58,578 bases of DNA, taken from IMG/VR virus record IMGVR_UViG_3300026521_000072, positions 1 through 58,578 of that record. One strand, 5' to 3'. The notes below the pieces were generated by a model, which was not told where the DNA came from, searched no databases, and worked only from the letters and a program-made list of their open reading frames with translations. The position numbers and the translations under genes are program-made. The DNA is from a virus. Shown one piece after another: positions 17,376 to 24,813 of the stretch. Positions within the stretch are counted from its first letter, which is position 1, and each line of letters opens with the position of its first letter.

Positions 17376-19261
17376 TGTCATTAATGCGACCGTGGCAATA
17401 TTTACCAATTCCAATGCCAAATGAATATGACCCAGCTGAAAAAGAGCCATTATGGTTCTATAATAACATTGGTAAACATTTAGTAGAAGACTTTATTAAA
17501 ATGATGTGTAATGGACTGCTTATTGATGATGAGAAAGTAGAAACATTACGTAGTGTATTAGATAGTAACCTAAATATAGTTAAACACACATTAACTAATA
17601 ATGCTCTAATTAAGCAATTTCTTGAACAAGAATTTAAAGAAAGTAAAACCAACTTAATCAAGGAACAGCAATCTAAGTTTCGTACTATTGACTATTACTT
17701 AAAACCTTATAAACATTCTGATATGACATATCGTACGTACTTAGTTAATGAAATACTAAAAATGGAAGGGTTATCATCCGATATTCGTACTAAATGGACT
17801 ATGAATGATTTAAAAAAGTATAATAAAATCAATCATCTAGCAATATTCGATAGTATCATAGATAAATCTATTGACCCAAATCATCAAACTGTACAAACAG
17901 CTATGCAGAAATTAGCACAAGAAAAACTAGACATTTATAATAAGTCTAAAATGTTAAAAGTAGATGAAGCCAACATCGAGACTTTAGTAGGTGAGTTTAA
18001 CCCAGGTAGTAGTGTACAAAAGTATAAATTGCTGACAGATATGCTTGGATATGAATCCGGTAAAGAGAGCAAAACGTATTTAGACTATCGTAAGCAGCTA
18101 TCATATGGCAAAACACCCACAGATAAAAATGGTAAACCTAAGCGTGAACCTAATCAATGGAGTTGGGGACGTGACCAATTAGAAGATTTATTAAAAACAT
18201 TGCCAGAAGAAAATAATAAAGACCTTATAGAACTATTACAAGCATTAGTAGATTATTCATTTAGTTCTATTATACGCACTAACTTTATAGAAGCATTTGA
18301 TTCATTTACTATAGATAACTATCTACACGGTAACATAAAACTGCTAGGGGCAGTATCAGGTCGTAATACATCTAATGCACCGAACATGTTAAATATGCCT
18401 TCTACTAAGTCTAAATTTGCTAAGCCGGTTAAAGAGTGTTTTATAGCACCAGAAGGCTACTTAGTGTTTCAAGCAGACTTTTCAGCTTTAGAGGAAGTAT
18501 GTTTAGCTAATCTATCTAAAGATAAAAACAAATTAGCAATATTTCAAGATGGGTTAGATTCTCACTGTTTTAATAGTTACGGTTACTATAAAGATGAAAT
18601 CGAAGCTATATTACCACGCAATAATAATGAGTCTACTAATGACTACATTAAACGGTATAAACAAGAAGTTGATAATATACCTGAATTAAAAGCAATACGT
18701 CAACGTTCAAAACCTGTTTCATTTAAACTCAATTATCTTGGAATGCCCGACATAGATAAAGGCGGTGTTATTACGCCAGAGATGTACAACAGATTTTGGA
18801 ACGAGTTATACAAGGATGTTAAAGTATTCTTAGATGAAATGATAGTCAACCATAAACGAAATGGCTACACCCACCTCGGTCTTGGTTTTCGTATCTACAG
18901 CTCAAATATTGATAAGCATTTTCGAACCATCTGGAATGCATATGCAGGCCAGTTTTGGAGTATATTATCACTAATAACAGTAAATGAAATGCACTATAGA
19001 ATTAACGAAGAAAACTTATCTGATGATATTATTTTTAATTCAACCATATATGATGCCTGCTATGGTTACGTAAAAAAAGACGCTAAAACCGTTAAATGGT
19101 TAAATGATAACTTAATAGAAGTAATGACTAAAGACTGGTTAGAGAAACAACCTATCAAAAACCAGGCTGATATGGAACTTGGTAAATCGTGGAAAGCAGA
19201 AATAACCATACCAAACAATGCTTCGTTAAAAGATATAGAACAAATATTAAAGGATTTATAA
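17375..19261 (+). CDS. DNA polymerase family A, polymerase subunit
   Basis: Replicative polymerase domain, 628 aa, without an exonuclease region. Motif A is FQADFSALEEV with catalytic D368; motif B is RQRSKPVSFKLNYLG (R, K, F, Y spacing of the O helix); motif C is STIYDACYGYV with D560, where YD replaces the usual HD, as I recall for N4-type enzymes. GRNTSNAPNMLNMP precedes motif A as in this family. It should act with the exonuclease subunit encoded at 16314. Confidence 0.92.
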   Translation: MSLMRPWQYLPIPMPNEYDPAEKEPLWFYNNIGKHLVEDFIKMMCNGLLIDDEKVETLRSVLDSNLNIVKHTLTNNALIKQFLEQEFKESKTNLIKEQQSKFRTIDYYLKPYKHSDMTYRTYLVNEILKMEGLSSDIRTKWTMNDLKKYNKINHLAIFDSIIDKSIDPNHQTVQTAMQKLAQEKLDIYNKSKMLKVDEANIETLVGEFNPGSSVQKYKLLTDMLGYESGKESKTYLDYRKQLSYGKTPTDKNGKPKREPNQWSWGRDQLEDLLKTLPEENNKDLIELLQALVDYSFSSIIRTNFIEAFDSFTIDNYLHGNIKLLGAVSGRNTSNAPNMLNMPSTKSKFAKPVKECFIAPEGYLVFQADFSALEEVCLANLSKDKNKLAIFQDGLDSHCFNSYGYYKDEIEAILPRNNNESTNDYIKRYKQEVDNIPELKAIRQRSKPVSFKLNYLGMPDIDKGGVITPEMYNRFWNELYKDVKVFLDEMIVNHKRNGYTHLGLGFRIYSSNIDKHFRTIWNAYAGQFWSILSLITVNEMHYRINEENLSDDIIFNSTIYDACYGYVKKDAKTVKWLNDNLIEVMTKDWLEKQPIKNQADMELGKSWKAEITIPNNASLKDIEQILKDL

Positions 19262-19599
19262 TGAGTTACTATAGTAATATCTACATTAAATGTAAAAAAG
19301 AAAAAGCATTTGAATTTAAACATTTTTTAGATACTTATAAAACAACGTATAATACAGATTTATGTACTAGTGAAGAGTTTTATACTACTGACAACTACTT
19401 ATATCTAATACTATATGATTGGAAATTTTATGATAGCTATTCAAATGTTAAAGCAATTATAAATTTTGTAGATAGTACTAAAATGAAGGGGCATATAGGA
19501 ATGCTAATTATAGGAGAAGATTACCTAACAGATGAATATGGTGATTGTTATGAATTAAATCTATATCCAACAGTAATAGCAGAAGGAATGGATGAATGA
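19261..19599 (+). CDS. Hypothetical protein, 112 aa
   Basis: Begins at the ATG overlapping the polymerase stop (TAATG). A longer frame opens upstream at 19189 inside the polymerase gene, but the coupled start at 19261 is more likely. The peptide is aromatic-rich with a hydrophobic segment HIGMLIIG; no family recognised. Confidence 0.6.
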   Translation: MSYYSNIYIKCKKEKAFEFKHFLDTYKTTYNTDLCTSEEFYTTDNYLYLILYDWKFYDSYSNVKAIINFVDSTKMKGHIGMLIIGEDYLTDEYGDCYELNLYPTVIAEGMDE

Positions 19600-19835
19600 A
19601 AATATTTTTAGTCTCACAAAATGAAAATAATGATTATGATACATATGATTCATTTGTATGCTATGCAAAATCAAAAGAACAGGCACGTAATATGTTACCG
19701 TCTAAATTTGCAAAATGGGGAACAAGTTTTAGTACATGGGCATCATCATCGAATAAAGTTAATGTAAAATATTTAGGTAAAACTAAAAAAGACGTAAAAG
19801 CAGGAGTAATCTTAGCTTCATTTAATGCAGGATAA
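19596..19835 (+). CDS. Small conserved phage protein, 79 aa
   Basis: Starts MKIFLVSQNENNDYDTYDSF and then VCYAKSKEQARNMLPS, a pattern I associate with a small phage protein family that has the sequence A-x-x-x-x-ARNMHP; function unknown. Overlaps the preceding stop by ATGA. Confidence 0.6.
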   Translation: MKIFLVSQNENNDYDTYDSFVCYAKSKEQARNMLPSKFAKWGTSFSTWASSSNKVNVKYLGKTKKDVKAGVILASFNAG

Positions 19836-19839
19836 TAGT

Positions 19840-20031
19840 ATGACATTACAAATTAAAAACATTCAGTACTTTGAATGGAAAGTACCAGAGGAATTATATA
19901 AAGATTTAAAATCAGATGATTATAATAAACTGCAACAACTTATTGATGAGTATTTTGTATCAAATGATTTATCATCAGTAAAACAAATATCTGATGATTA
20001 CTATGAGTTAGAGCAATCTTATGAAAACTAA
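19840..20031 (+). CDS. Hypothetical protein, 63 aa
   Basis: Small acidic protein starting MTLQIKNIQYFEWKVPEELY. I prefer ATG 19840 over ATG 19825 because GCAGGATAATAGT provides a ribosome binding site for it. Unknown function. Confidence 0.5.
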   Translation: MTLQIKNIQYFEWKVPEELYKDLKSDDYNKLQQLIDEYFVSNDLSSVKQISDDYYELEQSYEN

Positions 20032-20221
20032 ACAAGAACGTATACAATAATGTATAAATGGTGAATCTTTTTGGGTATGTTTTGAATGTGCTAATAAATA
20101 TAGCAAAAATCAACCATATCAGTACCCGTATACTGCACATAACAATGAATGTTACATATGTAACCAACATAAGATGATAGGGCCAAGTAGAAAATTATTT
20201 GGTTACTACAAACCAATATAA
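20021..20221 (+). pseudogene. Zinc-ribbon-like small ORF interrupted by an in-frame TAA
   Basis: From ATG 20021 nine codons (MKTKQERIQ) are followed by TAA at 20048-20050; the same frame then continues for 56 codons to a TAA at 20219-20221. The downstream part has CFEC and CYIC pairs about 26 residues apart, an evident zinc ribbon, plus an upstream Cys directly after the stop. No alternative ATG, GTG or TTG gives that part. A single-base change of a CAA, AAA or GAA codon explains it; readthrough is possible but unsupported. Confidence 0.5.
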
Positions 20222-20231
20222 AGGATATTGA

Positions 20232-20477
20232 ATGACATATCAAAAAACATGTGATATACGAATTGATTGTTACTCTAAAGATGCTTTCTTTAATAACAAA
20301 AAGAAAACGTATGACACTTCAATTAATTTAAATTTAAACAAATTTATAGGTACTAAAAACTCTTTTTCAAATCAAAAAATAGAATTGATGGTAGATGATA
20401 AAAAATACTATGTACCTTTATACGATTTACAACAAGCACTTAAAATGCTTAAAAATATACATAACGCAGGAGATTAA
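20232..20477 (+). CDS. Hypothetical protein, 81 aa
   Basis: Basic small protein with the late segment DDKKYYVPLYDLQQALKML; the preceding ribosome binding site is AAAGGATATTGA. No family recognised. Confidence 0.55.
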   Translation: MTYQKTCDIRIDCYSKDAFFNNKKKTYDTSINLNLNKFIGTKNSFSNQKIELMVDDKKYYVPLYDLQQALKMLKNIHNAGD

Positions 20478-20478
20478 A

Positions 20479-20661
20479 ATGGTAATCAAATTAACACTTA
20501 AACAAAAAACAAAACTTAAGAAAGTTACATGTATGAATGTAAAATTCATTACATTTGAAAAACAGTATTTAGTAGTTACTTACGATACTATGGTAAAAAA
20601 TGAAAAATCACAACATGATTATTATCGTTTAAATACAGTATTAGCTGTTGAGGAGCATTAA
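20479..20661 (+). CDS. Hypothetical protein, 60 aa
   Basis: I start at ATG 20479, which has the ribosome binding site GCAGGAGATTAAA; an earlier ATG at 20395 lies inside the upstream gene and lacks one. Basic N-terminus, beta-rich remainder. Function unknown. Confidence 0.5.
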   Translation: MVIKLTLKQKTKLKKVTCMNVKFITFEKQYLVVTYDTMVKNEKSQHDYYRLNTVLAVEEH

Positions 20662-21480
20662 ATGAATAAACAAAAAACTAAAGAATACTTAACATATTTC
20701 GACGGTAGACATGAATTACCGGATAATGCCTTCCGTATTAGTGCATCTAGTTTTAGTAGTTTTATTAGTACACCATGGAACTACTATAGACAACAAGTAT
20801 TAGGTTTTGACCAATTCTCTGGGAACACGGCAAGTACGATTGGGACTATTATTCACGCAGTAGCTGCTCTTAAAGCAGAAGGTTTAGAACCTGATTTAGA
20901 GGAAATAGAACAATATATTACCAACCAAAAAGACAACATAGATATAGATACATATATAGTTGAACAGTCTTGGAAATCTATGGCTATGAAGCTAGTAAAC
21001 GATTATGTACTGCCTAATCAGAAATCCTATACGTCAGTAGAAGAATTTGTTACCTACGATTTAGGTGACAATATTTATGTAGGTGGTTCTATCGATGCTA
21101 TCCAAACTAATTCTATGATTGTAGACTACAAAACATACAACTCATCTACCAAACCTAAAGCTATTCCATCATATTACAAACAACAACTATTAGTATATGC
21201 TTGGGTACTTAAACAGTTAGATAGACCTATGGAACGTATTAGGTTAGTATATATCTCTAGAGAGCAAGATACTCGTCGTATAAGCGAAAAAACTGGTAAA
21301 CCGATAGGTAAGCTTACATTACCTGAGTTAACTGTCCTAACAGAAGATATACAACAATCAGATTTAGATTTTATTGAATCACAAATTATGTTATGTAAAG
21401 AAACTTTATTAGCTACTGAACAATACCCACATTTACGACATATAATTTGGCACGATATGCGCATTAAAAACGAAACTTAG
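20662..21480 (+). CDS. PD-(D/E)XK nuclease, Cas4/RecB-like, 272 aa (N4 gp43-like)
   Basis: Nuclease of the PD-(D/E)XK superfamily. The active site is GGSIDAI (D145) followed by IVDYKT (D155, K157), and the QQLLVYAW helix gives the QxxxY motif typical of Cas4/RecB-type exonucleases; an early conserved His (GTIIHAVAAL) completes the set. In N4-like phages this gene stands before the RecA-like ATPase and SSB, as here, and probably works in replication or recombination. Confidence 0.85.
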   Translation: MNKQKTKEYLTYFDGRHELPDNAFRISASSFSSFISTPWNYYRQQVLGFDQFSGNTASTIGTIIHAVAALKAEGLEPDLEEIEQYITNQKDNIDIDTYIVEQSWKSMAMKLVNDYVLPNQKSYTSVEEFVTYDLGDNIYVGGSIDAIQTNSMIVDYKTYNSSTKPKAIPSYYKQQLLVYAWVLKQLDRPMERIRLVYISREQDTRRISEKTGKPIGKLTLPELTVLTEDIQQSDLDFIESQIMLCKETLLATEQYPHLRHIIWHDMRIKNET

Positions 21481-21481
21481 C

Positions 21482-21841
21482 ATGATATACCCAGTAAATT
21501 CATTTGATTTAGAAGTACACTTTAAAGATGAACCTTCTAATACATTTAAATTTCCTTGTTTAGTAAGAGGTATGCGTAGTCGTATTAGTCGTAAAAGACC
21601 TATTAGCTACACTTTACATTTATCAACACCTACTAGATTAGATTTTGATAACTTAGCTAAGAATTTAGATACTATGCAATATTCTTTAGACATAACTAAT
21701 CGTAAACCTATAACTATAGAAATAAATGGAACTTATATTAATTGTATAGATACAGATAAGTGCTTCTTTGCCATCAAATTATCACCTTATTACTATAATG
21801 GTGTACTATATAAAAATTTAAAGGGTATAGATGAAAACTAA
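21482..21841 (+). CDS. Hypothetical protein, 119 aa
   Basis: Unrecognised beta-rich protein with a basic block RGMRSRISRKRP. Overlaps the next gene by 11 nt. Confidence 0.55.
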   Translation: MIYPVNSFDLEVHFKDEPSNTFKFPCLVRGMRSRISRKRPISYTLHLSTPTRLDFDNLAKNLDTMQYSLDITNRKPITIEINGTYINCIDTDKCFFAIKLSPYYYNGVLYKNLKGIDEN

Positions 21842-22109
21842 CTTTACTGCATATCGTAAATACAAACTTACTGATGACTTATCTATTAGATATTTCTATC
21901 AATTTGAAACTAAACCTGAGTATACAGATAAGTGGGTAATTAAGAGCCATGAACGCAAAGAATACTCTATCATATCCCAATATACTGCTGAACTTATTTT
22001 AGAGTCTCATGGACTTAGTATGCACGATTATAAGCATATAGCAGGGTTAGTTGATAGTTGTGGTATATATTCTAAATATACATTAGCATCTATACCTATT
22101 GAGTTGTAA
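21831..22109 (+). CDS. Hypothetical protein, 92 aa
   Basis: Unrecognised small protein, no motif. Its stop codon (22107-22109) lies within the first helix of the structured RNA element starting at 22106, so termination of translation and RNA folding may interact. Confidence 0.55.
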   Translation: MKTNFTAYRKYKLTDDLSIRYFYQFETKPEYTDKWVIKSHERKEYSIISQYTAELILESHGLSMHDYKHIAGLVDSCGIYSKYTLASIPIEL

Positions 22110-22321
22110 CGCTCACTCTGGTAAGCCATACACACAATACTATTCAGTATTCAAGAACCTGTCAACCTTCACTACATTCAGGTCAGACGTCGGTAACTCT
22201 TTTTACTTCACTGCGTTTCGTAAAAACAGCTTTGCCGGGTCTGCCTTTCAGGTGACAGAACCTTTCATACTTCATACGTGTATGTGATGGCTACCATCCT
22301 TTCGCAGACGAGTGAGCTTAC
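22106..22321 (+). ncRNA. Candidate structured RNA A, rod-like, about 216 nt
   Basis: Six or more nested helices can be read on the plus strand: GTAA/TTAC (22106/22318), GCTCACTC/GAGTGAGC (22111/22310), GGTAaGCC+ATACAC with GTGTAT+GGCTACC (22120/22278), CTGTCaACC/GGTGACAG (22159/22251), AGGtCAGAC/GTCTGCCT (22180/22239), CGG/CCG (22191/22235) and CTcTTTTTAC/GTAAAAAcAG (22197/22220). All are in proper nested order. The G+C is visibly higher than in neighbouring genes, and frames here are short. No known RNA family is recognised. Confidence 0.7.
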
Positions 22322-22404
22322 GTACTTGTATTTATTATATTCTTATATAGATGATTTTTTAATTTTAGCCACAAACATCGATAATAAGGGGTTTAAGGTG
22401 AGTT

Positions 22405-22455
22405 TTATTACATTCGTGTTACAACACCTTTACATTCATGGGACGAATGTAATAA
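22405..22455 (+). promoter_or_regulatory. 13-bp perfect hairpin in the leader of the RepL-like gene
   Basis: TTATTACATTCGT (22405-22417) and ACGAATGTAATAA (22443-22455) are exact complements with a 25-nt loop, ending 17 nt before the ATG at 22473. A competing helix AAGGTG (22395) with CACCTT (22425) is possible, which would suit a leader switch. No U-run follows, so it is not an intrinsic terminator. Confidence 0.5.
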
Positions 22456-22472
22456 CTATAAAGGTATTGTAA

Positions 22473-22904
22473 ATGGAAATTGTTACTAAACAACGTATTA
22501 TATCAGAAAAAATCTTAAACAAAGATACAGGGCAGTTAGAAGATATAATATTTACTGAACAACATAAATCAAAGAAAATAAGAGGTGGGTTCAATCTTAT
22601 GTATCACAAATCCTATGAAGAAGTAACAGAACAAGTAATAAAATCTAATAAAGATGTGAGATTGTTTAATTGGATAACTAATCAATTTACCTATGCACGT
22701 ATAGAAGTACCCTTGGTATATTCACAATGTGATATAGAAGTATCACAGCCTCAATTTTCTAGGATGATTAAACAGCTATTAGAGTTAAACTATATTAAAC
22801 GAATATCACGTGGTATATATCGTCTCAATCCGTTTGTGTATGTACCATTTCGTGCCAATGCTGAGGAATTGCAACACGAATGGGACGAACTATCTAAACA
22901 ATAA
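22473..22904 (+). CDS. RepL-like winged-helix replication/regulatory protein, 143 aa
   Basis: The region GGFNLMYHKSYEEV...FNWITNQF and then VSQPQFSRMIKQLLELNYIK resembles the winged helix of RepL-type plasmid initiators and related phage proteins, ending in RISRGIYRLNPFVYVP, a typical wing and NP motif. It is flanked on both sides by strongly structured noncoding segments, which could be its binding targets or its own leader and trailer. Confidence 0.6.
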   Translation: MEIVTKQRIISEKILNKDTGQLEDIIFTEQHKSKKIRGGFNLMYHKSYEEVTEQVIKSNKDVRLFNWITNQFTYARIEVPLVYSQCDIEVSQPQFSRMIKQLLELNYIKRISRGIYRLNPFVYVPFRANAEELQHEWDELSKQ

Positions 22905-22923
22905 TCGCATCTACTACTTATGT

Positions 22924-23027
22924 ATAAGCACGTGCGGGTGACAAGCTACACAATCTGACGAGGTGCGACATAGGAGCACATGTCTGAGTCAGTTGTGTAG
23001 TGTAGGCACATAGCTACGTGCGTTTAT
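22924..23027 (+). ncRNA. Candidate structured RNA B, about 104 nt
   Basis: Nested helices: ATAA/TTAT (22924/23024), GCACGT/ACGTGC (22928/23016), CTACACAA/TTGTGTAG (22946/22993), CTGAC/GTCAG (22955/22988) and GACAT/ATGTC (22967/22980) with an 8-nt apical loop. The interval 22905-23082 has no gene. The lack of a tRNA T-arm and anticodon arm excludes a tRNA. Role unknown. Confidence 0.6.
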
Positions 23028-23124
23028 CAGCATAGCTGTATTGTTAGCCTAGCGCAGCTTTGAGAATCTACAAAGGATTATAATGAAATACGATATAGAT
23101 ATAAAATATCAGAAAAACTAGGAT

Positions 23125-23337
23125 ATGCAGCGTGCAATACCAATATTACAAGTTATTATTATAAAAATAAATAATTTACATATACCTATAGATACTTCAA
23201 ATAAGTATATGTTAGAATTACCTAATTCTCTGTATGTCAGTAGAATAGATACTAAAGAGTATATAATACATACAATTAAAAATGAACATGCAACATTATT
23301 AGATAAACTAATTTTTATAGCTAAAGCAGCACAATAA
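23125..23337 (+). CDS. Hypothetical protein, 70 aa
   Basis: Small protein whose C-terminus LLDKLIFIAKAAQ is nearly the same as LDKLLFLAKAQA at the end of the protein encoded at 24465, so the two may be paralogs flanking the RecA-like gene. Ribosome binding site is poor (CTAGGAT directly before ATG); a 12-codon ORF at 23083 with a better site ends 5 nt upstream and may couple translation. Confidence 0.45.
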   Translation: MQRAIPILQVIIIKINNLHIPIDTSNKYMLELPNSLYVSRIDTKEYIIHTIKNEHATLLDKLIFIAKAAQ

Positions 23338-23345
23338 CAATAAAG

Positions 23346-23466
23346 CTATAAGTCATATGTAGCTGTATCAGAATAATTTTCACATATACTACCCCCTTCT
23401 AAAGACATATTTGAACTATTTATTCTACAAATTTCAATTTCTGATACAGCGACCTATGGCTTATAG
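23346..23466 (+). ncRNA. Candidate structured RNA C: long hairpin with C-rich loop
   Basis: Two 28-nt arms, 23346-23373 and 23439-23466, pair almost throughout: CTATAAG/CTTATAG at the base, CATA/TATG in the middle and GCTGTATCAGAA/TTCTGATACAGC (12 perfect pairs) at the top. The 65-nt loop contains ACCCCCTTCT, which is 6 of 7 complementary to the AAGGAGG ribosome binding site at 23482-23488. No U-run follows. The interval carries no ORF of note. Confidence 0.6.
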
Positions 23467-23492
23467 TCATATAAACAATACAAGGAGGCAAT

Positions 23493-23717
23493 ACGCCAAC
23501 ATGGAAAAATAGATATGTAAATATCGAGCAACAAGTAGGAGACGGTTATTGGGCTAAACGTAAAACAAAATACAGATGGAAACTTGTAAAAGCAGACAGA
23601 TGTCCAAATAGACCGTTAAAACACGATGTAGTTCAAGCAATCGGACCACAATCTGAAAAACGCAGAAAACTACTAGAAAAAAGGATGATCAATGCCCAAC
23701 AAAAAAGAAGCAGTTAA
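23493..23717 (+). CDS. Small basic protein, 74 aa, apparent ACG start
   Basis: An open frame encodes a convincing basic peptide (TWKNRYVNIEQQVGDGYWAK...). It is preceded by AAGGAGG (23482-23488), one of the strongest ribosome binding sites in the window, but the only codon at the right distance is ACG 23493; no ATG, GTG or TTG lies between the upstream stop and TGG 23502. The ATG at 23501 is out of frame and reaches a stop after three codons. The end overlaps the RecA-like gene by 26 nt. Rare start use or a start-codon mutation are both possible. Confidence 0.45.
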   Translation, partial: TPTWKNRYVNIEQQVGDGYWAKRKTKYRWKLVKADRCPNRPLKHDVVQAIGPQSEKRRKLLEKRMINAQQKRSS

Positions 23718-24477
23718 ATTACTGATTAATGGGGAAAGCGGCGTAGGTAAAACTGAACTACTACGCTCTCTTGGTAAAGAAACATTTGTAATATCAAGAG
23801 ACTCAAAGAAATTTGCACTACCATTACCACACATGTTAGTAGATACGTATTATGATATGGATACTTTACTATATGGAGGAAAAATACAGACCGAAGAAGG
23901 TGAAGAGTACATAGAAGGAGTAGTAGATAAATTAGAAAAATACGTTGAACGCTTTGGAGAATACCCAGAAAACGTAGTAATCGATACAGTATCACAAATA
24001 ACTATGGACATTATTGAATCAGCATCAGACATTCCAACAGCATGGGGAGAACAAGGCGCATTCATTACTAAAGAGCTAGCTACATTTACTAAGTTTATTC
24101 ATGAGTATTTAGAGCTAAATAATGTAACAGTAATCTTGCTCAATCATGTAATTCCTGAAAAGGAAGATGGTAAACTGACAGGAGCATACACACAATTTGG
24201 ACAAGGAAAATTTCTTAGTAAAGGAGGATTCTACAGTACAACAAACGAAGCTATAACCTTAGTTGTTGAAAGTTCTAATCGTGTAATATATACGAGTAAT
24301 ATAAAAAAATTAGCTCGTACAATGCTAACAAATATGCCAGAAAAATGGTATGTAGAAAACATAAAGAATCCAGAAAAAAGCAAAAAGCTTAAAGATGGAG
24401 AGACATACTTTGTACTCAGCGAATACCTCGATCTTCTAAGAGACTTCCAAACAGTATCAGAAGAATGGTCAATCTAA
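23692..24477 (+). CDS. RecA/Sak4-like ATPase, 261 aa (N4 gp44-like)
   Basis: P-loop ATPase with Walker A GESGVGKT at 14-21 and Walker B ENVVIDTVSQ; LNHVIPEKEDGK and the following loop fit phage RecA-core proteins of the Sak4 type. Its place between the PD-(D/E)XK nuclease and SSB is the N4 arrangement. It probably acts in single-strand annealing or recombination-linked replication. Start ATG 23692 overlaps the small basic ORF. Confidence 0.78.
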   Translation: MPNKKEAVKLLINGESGVGKTELLRSLGKETFVISRDSKKFALPLPHMLVDTYYDMDTLLYGGKIQTEEGEEYIEGVVDKLEKYVERFGEYPENVVIDTVSQITMDIIESASDIPTAWGEQGAFITKELATFTKFIHEYLELNNVTVILLNHVIPEKEDGKLTGAYTQFGQGKFLSKGGFYSTTNEAITLVVESSNRVIYTSNIKKLARTMLTNMPEKWYVENIKNPEKSKKLKDGETYFVLSEYLDLLRDFQTVSEEWSI

Positions 24478-24725
24478 CTGCTGAGATAGATAGTCACATA
24501 ATTAATTTTAGCTATGAGACATATTTTGTGGCAGATATTTTAGGTAGAAAAGTACATATATCAATACATTCTATAGATTATATAAATATAGATACGCTGC
24601 CACAAGCAAAAATTGATACTAATATGTTAATATCTTTAGACTGGGATCATAAAATAGTTGAAAAACTTATAGAAGAAAACTCTAACTTAGATAAACTTCT
24701 ATTTTTAGCTAAAGCACAAGCATAG
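24465..24725 (+). CDS. Hypothetical protein, 86 aa
   Basis: Beta-rich start and a helical end LIEENSNLDKLLFLAKAQA that matches the end of the protein encoded at 23125. Overlaps the RecA-like gene by 13 nt and is followed directly by a hairpin at 24729. Unknown function. Confidence 0.55.
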   Translation: MVNLTAEIDSHIINFSYETYFVADILGRKVHISIHSIDYINIDTLPQAKIDTNMLISLDWDHKIVEKLIEENSNLDKLLFLAKAQA

Positions 24726-24728
24726 TTT

Positions 24729-24751
24729 AAGTATACTCCGTGTATACTTTT
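24729..24751 (+). terminator. Terminator-like hairpin before the SSB gene
   Basis: AAGTATAC (24729-24736) pairs with GTATACTT (24742-24749) across a TCCGT loop, followed by TT only. It begins 4 nt after a stop codon and may separate the RecA-like unit from SSB expression, or stabilise the mRNA end. Weak U-tract lowers confidence in termination. Confidence 0.45.
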
Positions 24752-24813
24752 AACCCTAAAACAGGATGTCCACCTAACCAGAATTTATAAATCAACCATA
24801 AAGGAATTTAAAC

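Noticed and set aside
20048-20050. General reassignment of UAA to a sense codon
   Set aside because: All other genes end normally at TAA, often with coupled starts, so a code change is not supported.
22099-22472. Overlapping short ORFs in the RNA A region (62 aa and 64 aa)
   Set aside because: No ribosome binding site, odd amino acid composition, and the sequence is explained better by nested base pairing.
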